From the NCBI GenBank assembly GCA_934454525.1, contig CAKSFM010000009.1, positions 42,842 to 106,841 of the forward strand: a stretch of 64,000 nt of DNA, read 5' to 3'. Position 1 is the first letter of the stretch; each line of letters begins with the position of its first letter. Both the position numbers and the translations under genes were made by a program. Below are positions 26,095 to 35,328 of this stretch, in pieces. The DNA comes from an uncultured Clostridia bacterium (GTDB taxonomy: Bacteria > Bacillota > Clostridia > UMGS1883). Under the pieces are notes generated by a model, which searched no databases, had not been told where the DNA came from, and saw nothing but the letters and a program-made list of their open reading frames with translations.

Positions 26095-26120
26095 CACTTT
26101 GTTGCACTTTAAAGCACTTT
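26095..26120 (-). promoter_or_regulatory. MraZ binding boxes
   Basis: On the minus strand AAAGTG occurs three times with exact ten-base periodicity (complement CACTTT at 26095-26100, 26105-26110 and 26115-26120), between the promoter and the mraZ start. Triplets of AAAGTG with this spacing are the reported MraZ target in mollicutes. Position downstream of the transcription start points to autorepression. Confidence 0.75.
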
Positions 26121-26136
26121 CTTGCACCATGAATAT

Positions 26137-26165
26137 ATTTTACTATAGTTTTTTGAATATTTCAA
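26137..26165 (-). promoter_or_regulatory. Promoter of the division cluster (PmraZ)
   Basis: On the minus strand, TTGAAA (26160-26165), a 17-base spacer and TAAAAT (26137-26142). Expected initiation is near 26130, about 48 bases before the mraZ TTG, which places the MraZ boxes in the early transcribed region. Confidence 0.65.
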
Positions 26166-26358
26166 TAGTTTTTTTAAATTTTTTTTACAATTACGAAAAT
26201 TTTATACCGTGCGGAACGGAATCAGCAATATCTGCCGCCAAACACGGTGTTTACTACTATATTTTGTGTTTGACGGATCATTTTTCCTCGGATTTCTTAA
26301 TCAGAATTTACAGAAATATTAAAAACATATTAAATTATTACAAAGTGTTTCCCGTGCA

Positions 26359-26387
26359 TTGATTTTTTTGCAAAAATGGCTTATAAT
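26359..26387 (+). promoter_or_regulatory. Promoter of the PHP phosphatase gene
   Basis: TTGATT (26359-26364), a 17-base spacer and a consensus TATAAT (26382-26387), with the coding start at 26410 and AGAGGTG between. The intergenic stretch 26166-26358 is A/T-rich and shows nothing else I can name. Confidence 0.65.
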
Positions 26388-26409
26388 ATTGTCAGAGGTG
26401 ACGTTTTTC

Positions 26410-27225
26410 ATGTTTAATTCACACGTTCATTCACAATTTTCGTCCGACTGCTCTGCGAGCGGAGAAGAGATGTGCCGCGCGGCTGCCGCAAAAGGAATGT
26501 GCGGCATTGCATTTACCGACCATTGTGCGCTTGACTCTTACATAACGGAAAATTCCTACAGAAATGCGCTTGCATCCGCAAAAGCGGCAAAGGAGCTTTC
26601 GGGAAAATATTCCGACTCGCTTATCGTGACCTCGGGAATCGAAATGGGAGAGGCAGTTCGCAAGCCTGACTATGCTGAGAGAATAATAAAGGCGGCGCAC
26701 TTTGACATTGTGCTGATGTCGGTGCACAACGTGTTTATAAATAATTCTTCCGCGCATCTTGCGCGGCTCGACTTTTCCGCAATGACCGACTCCGTGATAA
26801 AAAAAATAACCGCGGCATATTTCCGCGATTTAAAAGACTCTGTTATTCACACTGATTTTGATGTTTGCGCACATCTGACGCTGCCGCTGCGATATATAAC
26901 CGGCGTTTACGGAAGAAAGCTTGACATAGGGGAATTCACCGCTGAAACGGACGCAGTTTTAAAGCTGCTTATCGACCGAGAAAAAGCGCTTGAAATAAAT
27001 ACCTCCGACCTTTGCCGCGCTTTCCGCGATTTTATGCCGTGCGAAAGCATTGTGTGCCGCTACCGCGAGATGGGCGGCGAACTTGTGACAATCGGAACGG
27101 ACGCGCACGTTCCCGAAAATATCGATTCGGGGTTTGAGGACGGAATAAAGCTGCTGAAAAAATGCGGCTTTGAAGCGTATTACCGCTACGAAAGCCGCAA
27201 ACCCGTTAAGGTGTTATTCAGTTAG
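26410..27225 (+). CDS. PHP-domain phosphatase, histidinol-phosphatase-like
   Basis: A 271-residue PHP-superfamily metal-dependent phosphoesterase. Metal-ligand motifs are visible: H5/H7 (NSHVHSQFSSDC), FTDH at 37-38, the Glu of GIEMGE, SVHNVF, and the C-terminal GTDAHVPEN. Length and order match HisK-type histidinol-phosphatases, but no other histidine genes are nearby, so the substrate is uncertain. The frame opens at 26359, inside the promoter; the ATG at 26410 is the plausible start. It overlaps the convergent aroQ end by eight bases. Confidence 0.82.
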   Translation: MFNSHVHSQFSSDCSASGEEMCRAAAAKGMCGIAFTDHCALDSYITENSYRNALASAKAAKELSGKYSDSLIVTSGIEMGEAVRKPDYAERIIKAAHFDIVLMSVHNVFINNSSAHLARLDFSAMTDSVIKKITAAYFRDLKDSVIHTDFDVCAHLTLPLRYITGVYGRKLDIGEFTAETDAVLKLLIDREKALEINTSDLCRAFRDFMPCESIVCRYREMGGELVTIGTDAHVPENIDSGFEDGIKLLKKCGFEAYYRYESRKPVKVLFS

Positions 27226-27643
27226 TTAATATTTTCAGCGCATGAATATATCCGTCAAACCCTTCGTCGCATATCGTTGCCTTTGCCGCGGCGGAAACAT
27301 AGGATATTTTCCGAAATTCTTCCCTTTCGTTCACATCCGAAATGTGAACCTCAACGGTCGGAATTCCGATTGCCTTGACCGCGTCCGCAATTGCAACGCT
27401 TGTATGCGTGTATGCCGCGGGATTCATTATGATTCCGTCATACTTCCCATATGCACGCTGAAGCTCGTCAACAATGCAGCCTTCATGGTTGGACTGATAA
27501 AAATCAACCTCCGCCCCGTAATCGGGGGCGGCTTTTTTTATATAATCCAGAAGGTCGTTATATGTTCTTTTACCGTAAATATCAGGTTCACGTATTCCGA
27601 GCATATTCAGGTTCGGTCCGTTTATAACAAGAATTTTTTTCAT
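27218..27643 (-). CDS. aroQ: 3-dehydroquinate dehydratase, type II
   Basis: Catalyses the third shikimate-pathway step, 3-dehydroquinate to 3-dehydroshikimate, by the trans (type II) mechanism. It has 141 residues, the usual length of the dodecameric enzyme. Key marks are the N-terminal INGPNLNMLGIREPDIYG with the catalytic Tyr and lid Arg, NPAAYTHTS, and EVHISDVNEREEFR with the active-site His. It overlaps the aroEK stop by four bases and is the last gene of the aro operon. Confidence 0.97.
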   Translation of the reverse strand: MKKILVINGPNLNMLGIREPDIYGKRTYNDLLDYIKKAAPDYGAEVDFYQSNHEGCIVDELQRAYGKYDGIIMNPAAYTHTSVAIADAVKAIGIPTVEVHISDVNEREEFRKISYVSAAAKATICDEGFDGYIHALKILTN

Positions 27644-28878
27644 TTTTCAAAGCTCCTCTCCGCCGCTTCGATAACGCGGCGGCACGTTTCTTCCTTTTCT
27701 TTTGCACCGCGCACACGTTCATCGCACACCGAATTATACATCGGCAGCCGTTTTTCGTACATTTCACCGAGCGCTGCACCGCCGCAGGAAAGCGGTCTGT
27801 TATCGGTTGCAAGCTCGCTTACCGGGCGGTCAATGAATATAACGGCGCCGTTCTGACGAAGAATATCCGCATTTTCCGCCACGGTGACAACGCCGCCGCC
27901 CGTTGAAATAACGCAGCCGCTTTTTTTGCATATTTCGCGGCATTTTTCGGTTTCAATGCGGCGAAATTCCGCCTCTCCGCATTTCTTGATTATTTCGGAC
28001 GGATGGAGTCCGTCCTTTGCAATCTCATCGTCAATATCATAAAACGTTTTTCCGAGCTTTGCGGCAATCATTTTTCCGATTGTTGTTTTGCCGCATCCCG
28101 GCATTCCCACAATCACGATGTTTTCCGTCATTGCGCGGATTTCCTTTTCAACCGCGTCTGCCTTTTTCTCATCAGAGGGTATGCCCGTGAAAATCTCCGC
28201 TGCCGCACTCGCCTGCGCAACAAGCATTGAAAGACCGTTTGAGTATTTTATTCCTTTTTTCTCCGCGCTGAGAAGAATTGCCGTCCGCGCCGGGTTATAA
28301 ATAAGATCAAGCACAGCTTCGCACTTATCAAAGGCGTCAAGCGAAACAGGTGATTTTCCCGTGTCCGGAAACATACCGACAGGCGTTGTGTTAACAATTA
28401 TTTCAGCATCCTTAAAAGGTGCGATATTTCCTGCATCGTTATCGCGGTGAGAAAGCACACGCACCTCTGCCGCTCCGTGCTTTTTCGCAGCGTATACCGC
28501 CGTTTTTGACGCGCCGCCGCTGCCGATAACCGTCACGTGCTTTCCCCCGAACGAAACTCCGGCTTTCTGCGCCATGCGGCAAAAACCGTAATAATCCGTA
28601 TTATATCCGCATAGCCTGCCGCCGTTGTTTTTTATTGTGTTTACAGCGCCGATTTGCAGCGCCTCCTCCGAAATTTCGTCAAGCATGGGCATAACGGTCT
28701 GTTTGTACGGAATTGTGACGTTAAGTCCGTCAAAATTCCGCTTTCCCATGAAGTCCGAAAGCTCGTTTTCCTCAAGCTCGCACAGATTGTAGGAATAATC
28801 GGCAAGGCGGCTGTGAATCAGCGGTGAAAACGAATGTGACAGTTTTTTTGCAATCAGATAAATCTGCATATTCCTCAC
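27640..28878 (-). CDS. Fused shikimate dehydrogenase-shikimate kinase
   Basis: A 412-residue two-domain enzyme covering steps 4 and 5 of the shikimate pathway. Residues 1-245 are AroE: substrate loop SHSFSPLIHS, catalytic K59 in NVTIPYK, NTDYYGF with D95, and the dinucleotide fold VIGSGGASKTAV. Residues 250-412 are AroK: Walker A GMPGCGKTT (258-266), DIDDEI, FRRIE and the GGGVV substrate site. The join has a Met at 250 that resembles an old kinase start. It may start at the GTG (28878) or the ATG three codons in. It overlaps pheA. Fused AroE-AroK enzymes are known but uncommon. Confidence 0.95.
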   Translation of the reverse strand: MRNMQIYLIAKKLSHSFSPLIHSRLADYSYNLCELEENELSDFMGKRNFDGLNVTIPYKQTVMPMLDEISEEALQIGAVNTIKNNGGRLCGYNTDYYGFCRMAQKAGVSFGGKHVTVIGSGGASKTAVYAAKKHGAAEVRVLSHRDNDAGNIAPFKDAEIIVNTTPVGMFPDTGKSPVSLDAFDKCEAVLDLIYNPARTAILLSAEKKGIKYSNGLSMLVAQASAAAEIFTGIPSDEKKADAVEKEIRAMTENIVIVGMPGCGKTTIGKMIAAKLGKTFYDIDDEIAKDGLHPSEIIKKCGEAEFRRIETEKCREICKKSGCVISTGGGVVTVAENADILRQNGAVIFIDRPVSELATDNRPLSCGGAALGEMYEKRLPMYNSVCDERVRGAKEKEETCRRVIEAAERSFEK

Positions 28879-30023
28879 GCTTCCCTGTAGCTTCCGAGAT
28901 ATTTAACGTTTTCGCTTCCGAGCGAATTCTCGAGCTGATCCATAATTTTGTTCAGATCACCGGAGTATACGGAAACCTCAATATCGAAATAGAACATGAA
29001 TTCGAAATCGCTTTCTGGAATCGGGCGGCTTTCAAGCTTGATGATATTTACGCCGAGCGCATAGAACTGAGCGATAACGCTGTAAAGCGCTCCGGCGCGG
29101 TGCGGTGTTCTGATGAGCAGGCTCGTCCTGTCTGCTCCGGGATAAATTTCGGTATTTTTTGCAAAACAGATGAATCTCGTATAATTATTCGCGGTATTCT
29201 GCACAAGGCTTTCAACAACCTCAAGTCCGTACTGCGCCGCGCACTGAACGGAGGCAAGCGCAGCCGTGTCGTTTCTTCCGGAATCGGCAACCTTTTTTGC
29301 CGCAACAGCGGTGTTTTCACAGGGAATTATTTTCACACTGTCACCAAGTGAGCCGAGAAATTCGCTGCACTGACTGATTGCCTGCGGATGCGAATAAATC
29401 TCGCGGATATTTTTCTTTTCCGTCCCTTTATTTGCAAGCAGACAATGCCCCACCTGCATTTTTGTGCTTCTTACAATGCTGAATTTATATTCCGACATAA
29501 GGGAATAAATCTGATTGACCGAGCCGGCGCTGCTGTTTTCAAGCGGCACAACGCCATAGCGGCAAAGTCCGCTGTCAACTGCGCGGAACACATCCTCGAA
29601 GGTCTGGCAGAACATAACCGACGGCTTTTTGAAAAGTTTTTCGCATGCAAGCAGCGAATATGCCCCCTCAATCCCCTGGCAGGCAACAACCGCCTTTTCG
29701 GGGAAAAGCTGCGGCGTTTCCTTAACGGCAGCGTTGATGCGCTTTGAAATCTCGCACGGGGGATTCAGAATACCGCTCTGATATGCGCGGCTCAGCTCAA
29801 GCATCGAGCCGTAAAGACGACGCGCATAATCGCCGTACTTTTCACCGGCATTTTCTTCAACGCTGTCAAGCAGCTTTCTTTCACGCTCACTGTCGTAAAC
29901 GTTCAGGTTATTTTCCTTTTTATATTCCGCAACGCCCTGCGCGGCGTCCATCCTATCACAAAAGAGTTTCACCATCTCCTTATCGATGGAGTCGATTTTG
30001 TTTCTGTAGCCCTCAAGGTTCAT
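28875..30023 (-). CDS. pheA: Bifunctional chorismate mutase-prephenate dehydratase
   Basis: Converts chorismate through prephenate to phenylpyruvate. It has 382 residues from the ATG at 30023, which is well spaced after AAAGGAAC. Residues 1-90 are an AroQ-type chorismate mutase (RNKIDSIDKEMVKLFCDRMD); about 105-290 are prephenate dehydratase (GIEGAYSLLACEKLF and the TRFI catalytic segment NTANNYTRFICF); about 297-382 are an ACT domain containing ESRPIPESDFEFMFY, the Phe-sensing site of feedback inhibition. The order mutase-dehydratase-ACT is the usual P-protein. Confidence 0.96.
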   Translation of the reverse strand: MNLEGYRNKIDSIDKEMVKLFCDRMDAAQGVAEYKKENNLNVYDSERERKLLDSVEENAGEKYGDYARRLYGSMLELSRAYQSGILNPPCEISKRINAAVKETPQLFPEKAVVACQGIEGAYSLLACEKLFKKPSVMFCQTFEDVFRAVDSGLCRYGVVPLENSSAGSVNQIYSLMSEYKFSIVRSTKMQVGHCLLANKGTEKKNIREIYSHPQAISQCSEFLGSLGDSVKIIPCENTAVAAKKVADSGRNDTAALASVQCAAQYGLEVVESLVQNTANNYTRFICFAKNTEIYPGADRTSLLIRTPHRAGALYSVIAQFYALGVNIIKLESRPIPESDFEFMFYFDIEVSVYSGDLNKIMDQLENSLGSENVKYLGSYREA

Positions 30024-30024
30024 T

Positions 30025-31104
30025 TCAGTTCGTTCCTTTCCTATAAATATCATATACGGCGATTGCCGCCGCTGCTTCTATGCAAACCGCACCGCGTTTG
30101 ACAACGCATGGGTCATGCCTTCCTTTTATATTAAGAGCAACATTTTTTCTGCCGCTGAGCGACACGCTTTGCTGCGTTTTTGCAATTGACGGCGTGGGTT
30201 TAAATGCCGCGCGGAAAATGACCGGCATGCCGGATGTTATTCCGCCGAGGATTCCGCCGTGATTGTTCGTAACCGTTGCTATTGATCCGTTCTTCATTTC
30301 AAACGCATCATTATTTTCCGAGCCGCGCTTTTCCGCCGCTGAAAAACCGCTGCCGAATTCAATTCCCTTTACCGCCGGAACAGCGAATACCGCAGAAGAA
30401 ATTTTACCCTCCATTCCGCCGAAAAGCGCATCGCCGTAACCGGGTTTCATTCCGCACACCGCACATTCAACAACGCCGCCCACGCTGTCACCTTCGGCGC
30501 GCGCTTCAAGAATCAGCTTTTGCATTTCTTCGCCTGCGGCATCATTCAGCACGGGGAAATCCTTGCCGGTCGGGAAATCAGCCGGCGAAACTTTCACGGG
30601 ATCAAACAATGAGTCATGCACTCTTCCCACTGCCGCAATATGCGTTCCGATAAATATGCCCTCTTTTTCGAGAAGCTGCAAACACAATCCTCCGGCAATG
30701 CAAAGCGGCGCCGTCAGCCTTGCGGAAAACTGCCCCCCGCCCGATACATCGCGGTTTTCACCGAACTTCGCCCATGCCGCAAAATCCGCATGAGACGGGC
30801 GCGGCACATCGCGCAGCTCATCATAATCGGCCGAACGGGTGTTGGTATTTTCAATCATGGCGCAGACCGGTGCGCCGCAGGTTTTTCCGTTCACCAGTCC
30901 GGAAATAAATTTAACGCTGTCAGCCTCTTTTCGCGGAGTTGAAAGCTTGTCACGCCCGGGGGCGCGGCGGCTCATAAAGGCGGCAAGCTTGCCTTCGTCC
31001 GGCGCAAAACCTGCCGGAAGTCCGTCAATCACAACGCCCATCGCCGCCGAATGTGATTGTCCGAACACTGTTATTTTTATGTTATCTCCGAATGAAAAGC
31101 TCAT
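30025..31104 (-). CDS. aroC: Chorismate synthase
   Basis: Final step to chorismate, eliminating phosphate from EPSP with reduced FMN. It has 359 residues. Recognisable segments are GQSHSAAMGVVIDGLPAG at the N-terminus, RRAPGRDKLSTPRKE, GAPVCAMIEN, SGGGQFSARLT and the C-terminal RHDPCVVKRG. It ends one base before the pheA start and overlaps the aroA stop by four bases, indicating translational coupling. Confidence 0.97.
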   Translation of the reverse strand: MSFSFGDNIKITVFGQSHSAAMGVVIDGLPAGFAPDEGKLAAFMSRRAPGRDKLSTPRKEADSVKFISGLVNGKTCGAPVCAMIENTNTRSADYDELRDVPRPSHADFAAWAKFGENRDVSGGGQFSARLTAPLCIAGGLCLQLLEKEGIFIGTHIAAVGRVHDSLFDPVKVSPADFPTGKDFPVLNDAAGEEMQKLILEARAEGDSVGGVVECAVCGMKPGYGDALFGGMEGKISSAVFAVPAVKGIEFGSGFSAAEKRGSENNDAFEMKNGSIATVTNNHGGILGGITSGMPVIFRAAFKPTPSIAKTQQSVSLSGRKNVALNIKGRHDPCVVKRGAVCIEAAAAIAVYDIYRKGTN

Positions 31105-32375
31105 TTCATAACACCTCCGCCCAATCTGTCAAATTCCTTAAAAAATGACGGATATGATTTATTGACTGCGTCCGCACCGATGATTGTAACCTCGTTTTCG
31201 CAGAATAACGACGCGGCAGCCGCGCTCATTGCAATTCTGTGATCACCGCAGGCTTCTGCCATTCCGCCGTGCAAAGTGCCGCAGCCATCAATTTCCATGT
31301 GATTCTCCCCTGCGCTTATCTTTCCGCCGAGCGCCCGAATCAGCCGCACTGTGGATTCAACCCTGTCGCTTTCCTTTTGCCTTAGCCGCGCAGTGTTTTT
31401 TATCACCGTTTTCCCGATGGCGCGGCAAGCGGCGACTGAAAGAACGGGGATAAGATCGGGAATATTCTCGCCGTCGATTTCAGTTCCGTGAAGTCTGCCC
31501 GGCGCGACAATGACCTCAGTACCGTTTTCCTTAATATCCGCGCCCATAGAGCGCAGCACCGAAACTATTTTCCGATCTCCCTGCTTTGTTTCGGGATCAA
31601 GTCCGGTGCAGCGGACAGGTTTTTCCCCGGCTGCTCCCGAAACAAGCCAGAACGCTGCATTTGAATAATCACCCTCCGCGCTGATTTCGTGCGGAGAAAC
31701 GTATTTTTGACCTTTTATTTTATATCCCGTTTCCGTTTTTATAATATCAACTCCGAATTTTTTCTGAATGTCGGTCGTTATATCGATATACGGGGCGGAA
31801 ACGGCGCGCCCCTCAAGGCGGATTTCGCTTTCTCCGCCGCACAGCGGAAGCGCAAGCAAAAGTCCCGTTATAAACTGCGAGCTGACGTCAGCACGAACCG
31901 AAAAACCGCCGTTTTTCATGCAGCCATTTATTTTCAGCGGCAGGCATTCGCCGAAAAACCGAACGCCGCTGCCGCTCATCGCATCGCACAGCGGTTTTAT
32001 CGGGCGTTTGGAAAGCCGCCCTTTCCCGATAAACTCCGCTTCCGTTCCGAGCGCCGCAGCCAGCGGAAGCATAAATCGGAGCGTTGAGCCGCTTTCTCCG
32101 CAGTCGCAGACGGCGGTGCCGCCGCGGCGAAATCCGCGTTTTACGGTTATGTACTCTCCGTGCACCTCTATATCGGCGCCCAGTGCGCGCAGGCAGCGCA
32201 TTGTAGCCTCTATATCCTCTGAAACAGCCGCGCACCGAATCCGCGTCTGCCCTTCCGATGCCGCCGCGCATATCAGCAGCCGGTGCACTGCCGATTTTGA
32301 CGGCGGCGCCGCAACCGTTCCGCCAAAGCCATGCGGTTTCAATGTTACAGTTTTTTCCGAAGCCAAGCCATTCAC
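31101..32375 (-). CDS. aroA: EPSP synthase (3-phosphoshikimate 1-carboxyvinyltransferase)
   Basis: Joins PEP and shikimate 3-phosphate; the target of glyphosate. It has 424 residues with PPSKSAVHRLLI at the PEP/S3P site, GESGSTLRFMLPLA around residue 90, the S3P-binding SSQFITGLLLALP, and RQKESDRVEST with the conserved Arg-Lys-Glu. The Gly-containing loop is closer to class II-type sequences than to E. coli (GESGSTLRF instead of GNAGTAMRP), which may affect herbicide sensitivity. That last point is an inference. Confidence 0.96.
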   Translation of the reverse strand: MNGLASEKTVTLKPHGFGGTVAAPPSKSAVHRLLICAAASEGQTRIRCAAVSEDIEATMRCLRALGADIEVHGEYITVKRGFRRGGTAVCDCGESGSTLRFMLPLAAALGTEAEFIGKGRLSKRPIKPLCDAMSGSGVRFFGECLPLKINGCMKNGGFSVRADVSSQFITGLLLALPLCGGESEIRLEGRAVSAPYIDITTDIQKKFGVDIIKTETGYKIKGQKYVSPHEISAEGDYSNAAFWLVSGAAGEKPVRCTGLDPETKQGDRKIVSVLRSMGADIKENGTEVIVAPGRLHGTEIDGENIPDLIPVLSVAACRAIGKTVIKNTARLRQKESDRVESTVRLIRALGGKISAGENHMEIDGCGTLHGGMAEACGDHRIAMSAAAASLFCENEVTIIGADAVNKSYPSFFKEFDRLGGGVMK

Positions 32376-32381
32376 ATCCCT

Positions 32382-33446
32382 TTACTCTTCAATTCCGGCT
32401 GCAATTATTTTTTCAAGCTCTTCAACATCGGTTTTCATGATAACGCAGCGCCCTGTTTCAGCCGGTGTTACAATATCAATGCTTTTTCCGCTGCGTTTTT
32501 TATCGCTTTTCGCCGCTTCAAAAAGTGTGTGAACGTCAATATCGCACGATTTCGGCAGTTTATATTTCTCAAGCAATGCGTCAAGGCGCGAAATGCAGTC
32601 CGGTCCGCATTTTTTCTGCTTCACAAAAGCATTTGTCATAATATGCATCCCGATTGCCACCGCATGCCCGTGCGGCAGCGTGTAATTCGTCGAAAGCTCA
32701 ACGGCGTGACCGATTGTGTGCCCGAAGTTCAAAAGCTTGCGCGTTCCTCTTTCGAACTCATCCTCGCACACAATATCGCGCTTTTTCTCCACGCAGCGCG
32801 TGATGACCTCTTCCATTTTATCCGTTATATCGCCCTCTAAAATCTCAATGAGCTTTTTATCGCCGATAAATCCGTATTTGATAACCTCAGCCATACCGTC
32901 CGAAAAGAAGCTATCCGGAAGCGTTTCCAAAACGCCGTAATCGCACAGAACAAGTTTCGGCTGGTGAAATGCGCCGGCAAGATTTTTTCCGCAGTCAAGG
33001 TCAACAGCCGTTTTGCCGCCGACCGATGAATCAACCGCCGCAAGAAGCGAGGTCGGAATCTGAATAAAATCGATTCCGCGCATATATGCCGCCGCGCAAA
33101 AGCCTGCCAAATCTCCGACAACACCGCCGCCGAGTGCGACAACCGCGTCACTCCGCGAAAAGCGGTTTCCGGCAAGATAATTCAGAATTTTTCCGAAGTT
33201 TTCAAGATTTTTTGACTGTTCGCCGTGCGGTATCACATAGCTGTCTGCAATAAATCCGTTTTTTTCAAGCGATTTTTGAACGGTGCCGAGATAAAGCGGC
33301 GCAACATTGTCATCGCTGACGATAAGGCATTTGCACGGTTTTATGCACTCTGCGGCATATTCCCCGACATTCCCGATTATATCTTTTCCTATTATAATAT
33401 CATATTTCCCGGTTGCTTCAACAGTAACTTTCTTCATATCAATCAA
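32382..33446 (-). CDS. aroB: 3-dehydroquinate synthase
   Basis: NAD- and metal-dependent cyclisation of DAHP to 3-dehydroquinate. It has 354 residues, with ALGGGVVGDLAGFCAA, the substrate loop IPTSLLAAVDSSVGGKTAVD, and metal ligands in the GMAEVIKYG and LLNFGHTIGHAVE segments. The start is a TTG at 33446 placed five bases after AAAGGA; the ATG three codons later is too far from it. Overlaps the tyrA end by eight bases. Confidence 0.96.
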   Translation of the reverse strand: MIDMKKVTVEATGKYDIIIGKDIIGNVGEYAAECIKPCKCLIVSDDNVAPLYLGTVQKSLEKNGFIADSYVIPHGEQSKNLENFGKILNYLAGNRFSRSDAVVALGGGVVGDLAGFCAAAYMRGIDFIQIPTSLLAAVDSSVGGKTAVDLDCGKNLAGAFHQPKLVLCDYGVLETLPDSFFSDGMAEVIKYGFIGDKKLIEILEGDITDKMEEVITRCVEKKRDIVCEDEFERGTRKLLNFGHTIGHAVELSTNYTLPHGHAVAIGMHIMTNAFVKQKKCGPDCISRLDALLEKYKLPKSCDIDVHTLFEAAKSDKKRSGKSIDIVTPAETGRCVIMKTDVEELEKIIAAGIEE

Positions 33447-34275
33447 TACTTTCCTTTAATTTTGACCCTTCCGCAAGGAGGGCGCACAGCTTGTCCGCAT
33501 CATTTTTTTTGATTGCCGCGCTGTACTTTTTCAGCTCCGACACGATGCAGTCAATTTCTTTTGTGAGATTATCACCGTTTTCAAGGAAAAGTTCAGTCCA
33601 CATTTCCGGATTAAGACGCGCAACGCGCGTTAAATCGCGATAGCTTCCGGCTGAAAATCCCTTGTGAACTTTTGCACTGGGACTTTTTACATACGCATTT
33701 GACACAACATGTGCCAGCTGCGACGTGAATGAAATTATCTCATCATGCTGCTCCGCCGTTGTTATAGTTATTCCCTTAAACCCGATTCTTACAAGCAGGG
33801 CCTTAAGCGCTTCAAGCGTTTCGATTTTTTCGTCCTTATCGGGAACGAGAATCATATTTGCCTTGTCAAACATAGACGCGCGCGAATAGCGAAATCCCGA
33901 AAACTGCGTTCCTGCCATCGGATGACCGCCGATAAAGCGGAAGCCGTGCTTTCTTGCCGCCGCAAAGCAGCTTTCGCAAACAGCGCGTTTTGTTCCGGCG
34001 CAATCGACAACAACCGTGTTTTTTCCGATATACGGCGCATTTTTTTCAACAAATTCGATTGTTGCTTTCGGATAGAGCGCAATGAAAATATAATCACATT
34101 CGGAGATGTTTTTCTCAGTCAGGCAGCCGTCTGTCGCCTCCTGCAGCTTTGCGCGTGAAAGCACTGTTTCATCGCGGTCAAAGCCGAGCACCTTAATGTC
34201 CTCCTGAGCATGAAAAGCCTTTGCAAGCGAACCGCCCATAAGTCCGAGTCCTGCAATGCCGACGGTAAATCCCAT
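33439..34275 (-). CDS. tyrA: Prephenate dehydrogenase
   Basis: Oxidative decarboxylation of prephenate to 4-hydroxyphenylpyruvate for tyrosine. It has 278 residues, with the N-terminal Rossmann loop GIAGLGLMGGSLAKAF, the catalytic His region GGHPMAGTQFSGF and an all-helical C-terminal dimer domain. No C-terminal ACT domain is present, unlike the longer Bacillus enzyme, so feedback control may rest on transcription and on PheA and AroF. Located between aroF and aroB. Confidence 0.94.
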   Translation of the reverse strand: MGFTVGIAGLGLMGGSLAKAFHAQEDIKVLGFDRDETVLSRAKLQEATDGCLTEKNISECDYIFIALYPKATIEFVEKNAPYIGKNTVVVDCAGTKRAVCESCFAAARKHGFRFIGGHPMAGTQFSGFRYSRASMFDKANMILVPDKDEKIETLEALKALLVRIGFKGITITTAEQHDEIISFTSQLAHVVSNAYVKSPSAKVHKGFSAGSYRDLTRVARLNPEMWTELFLENGDNLTKEIDCIVSELKKYSAAIKKNDADKLCALLAEGSKLKESID

Positions 34276-34290
34276 TTTAACTCACTCCTT

Positions 34291-35301
34291 TTATGCTTCC
34301 TTGATTGCTGCGAGCACACTTCTGATTCCCTTTGCGGTGTCAGCGAACTGTTCCGGGGTGAGTGACTGAGCGCCGTCGCAGAGAGCGTGCTGCGGATCAT
34401 TGTGAACCTCAATCATAACGCCGTCTGCACCTGCCGCAGCTGCCGAAAGCGCCAACGGCTTAACAAGTCTTGAAATGCCGCTTGCATGGCTTGGGTCAAC
34501 GATTATCGGAAGATGGCTCAATTCCTTAAGCAGCGGAACAGCCGAAATATCAAGCGTGTTCCTTGTGTATGTTTCAAAGGTTCTTATTCCGCGCTCGCAG
34601 AGGATAACGTTCTCGTTCCCCTCCGACATAACATATTCCGCGCTCATCAGAAGCTCTTTAAGCGTGTTTGCAAGTCCGCGCTTTATAAGAATCGGTTTCT
34701 TCGTTTTGCCAAGCTCCTTAAGCATTTCGAAATTCTGCATATTTCTCGCACCGACCTGAATAACGTCAACATCCTCGAAAAGCGGAAGATGTTCGGCATT
34801 CATAATCTCAGTCACAATCGGCATACCGGTTTCTTTTTTTGCTTCAAGCAAAAGCTTCAGCCCCTCTGCACGAAGACCCTGGAAATCGTAGGGAGAGGTT
34901 CTCGGCTTGAACGCGCCGCCGCGCAGAAGATTTGCCCCGGCAGCCTTAACGCTTTTTGCAACGCTGATAATCTGTTCCTCGCTCTCTACCGAGCACGGAC
35001 CGGCAATTACGGCAAATTTGTCACCGCCGATTGACACCTCATCGTTTACTTTTACCACCGTGTCATGCGGATGAAATTTTCTGTTGGCGTTTTTGTACGG
35101 TTCGCTGATGCGCGTTACGCTTGAAACAATGTCAAGCCCCTGCAAAAGCTCCGTGTCAATGCGGCTTGTATCGCCGACAAGTCCGAGAACCGTAACATAA
35201 TCACCGTTCGACACATGAACGCGGACGTTCTGTCCCTCAAGCCATGATACAAGATTGTCGAACTGTTCCTTTGGTGCGTTATTTTTTACTGCAATAATCA
35301 T
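34291..35301 (-). CDS. aroF: DAHP synthase with N-terminal regulatory domain (AroF type, class I-beta)
   Basis: First step of aromatic synthesis, condensing PEP and erythrose 4-phosphate. It has 336 residues. Residues 1-70 form a ferredoxin-like regulatory domain, as in the Tyr/Phe-inhibited Thermotoga enzyme; the barrel begins near 90 with AVIAGPCSVES, followed by RGGAFKPRTSPYDFQG and QVGARNMQNF; the metal-binding C-terminus contains VDPSHASG. It is the first structural gene of the aro operon. Its GGAGG lies directly after the attenuator T-run, so termination would remove the whole operon. Confidence 0.96.
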   Translation of the reverse strand: MIIAVKNNAPKEQFDNLVSWLEGQNVRVHVSNGDYVTVLGLVGDTSRIDTELLQGLDIVSSVTRISEPYKNANRKFHPHDTVVKVNDEVSIGGDKFAVIAGPCSVESEEQIISVAKSVKAAGANLLRGGAFKPRTSPYDFQGLRAEGLKLLLEAKKETGMPIVTEIMNAEHLPLFEDVDVIQVGARNMQNFEMLKELGKTKKPILIKRGLANTLKELLMSAEYVMSEGNENVILCERGIRTFETYTRNTLDISAVPLLKELSHLPIIVDPSHASGISRLVKPLALSAAAAGADGVMIEVHNDPQHALCDGAQSLTPEQFADTAKGIRSVLAAIKEA

Positions 35302-35328
35302 TTTTGATTCCTCCGATTCAAAAAAATA

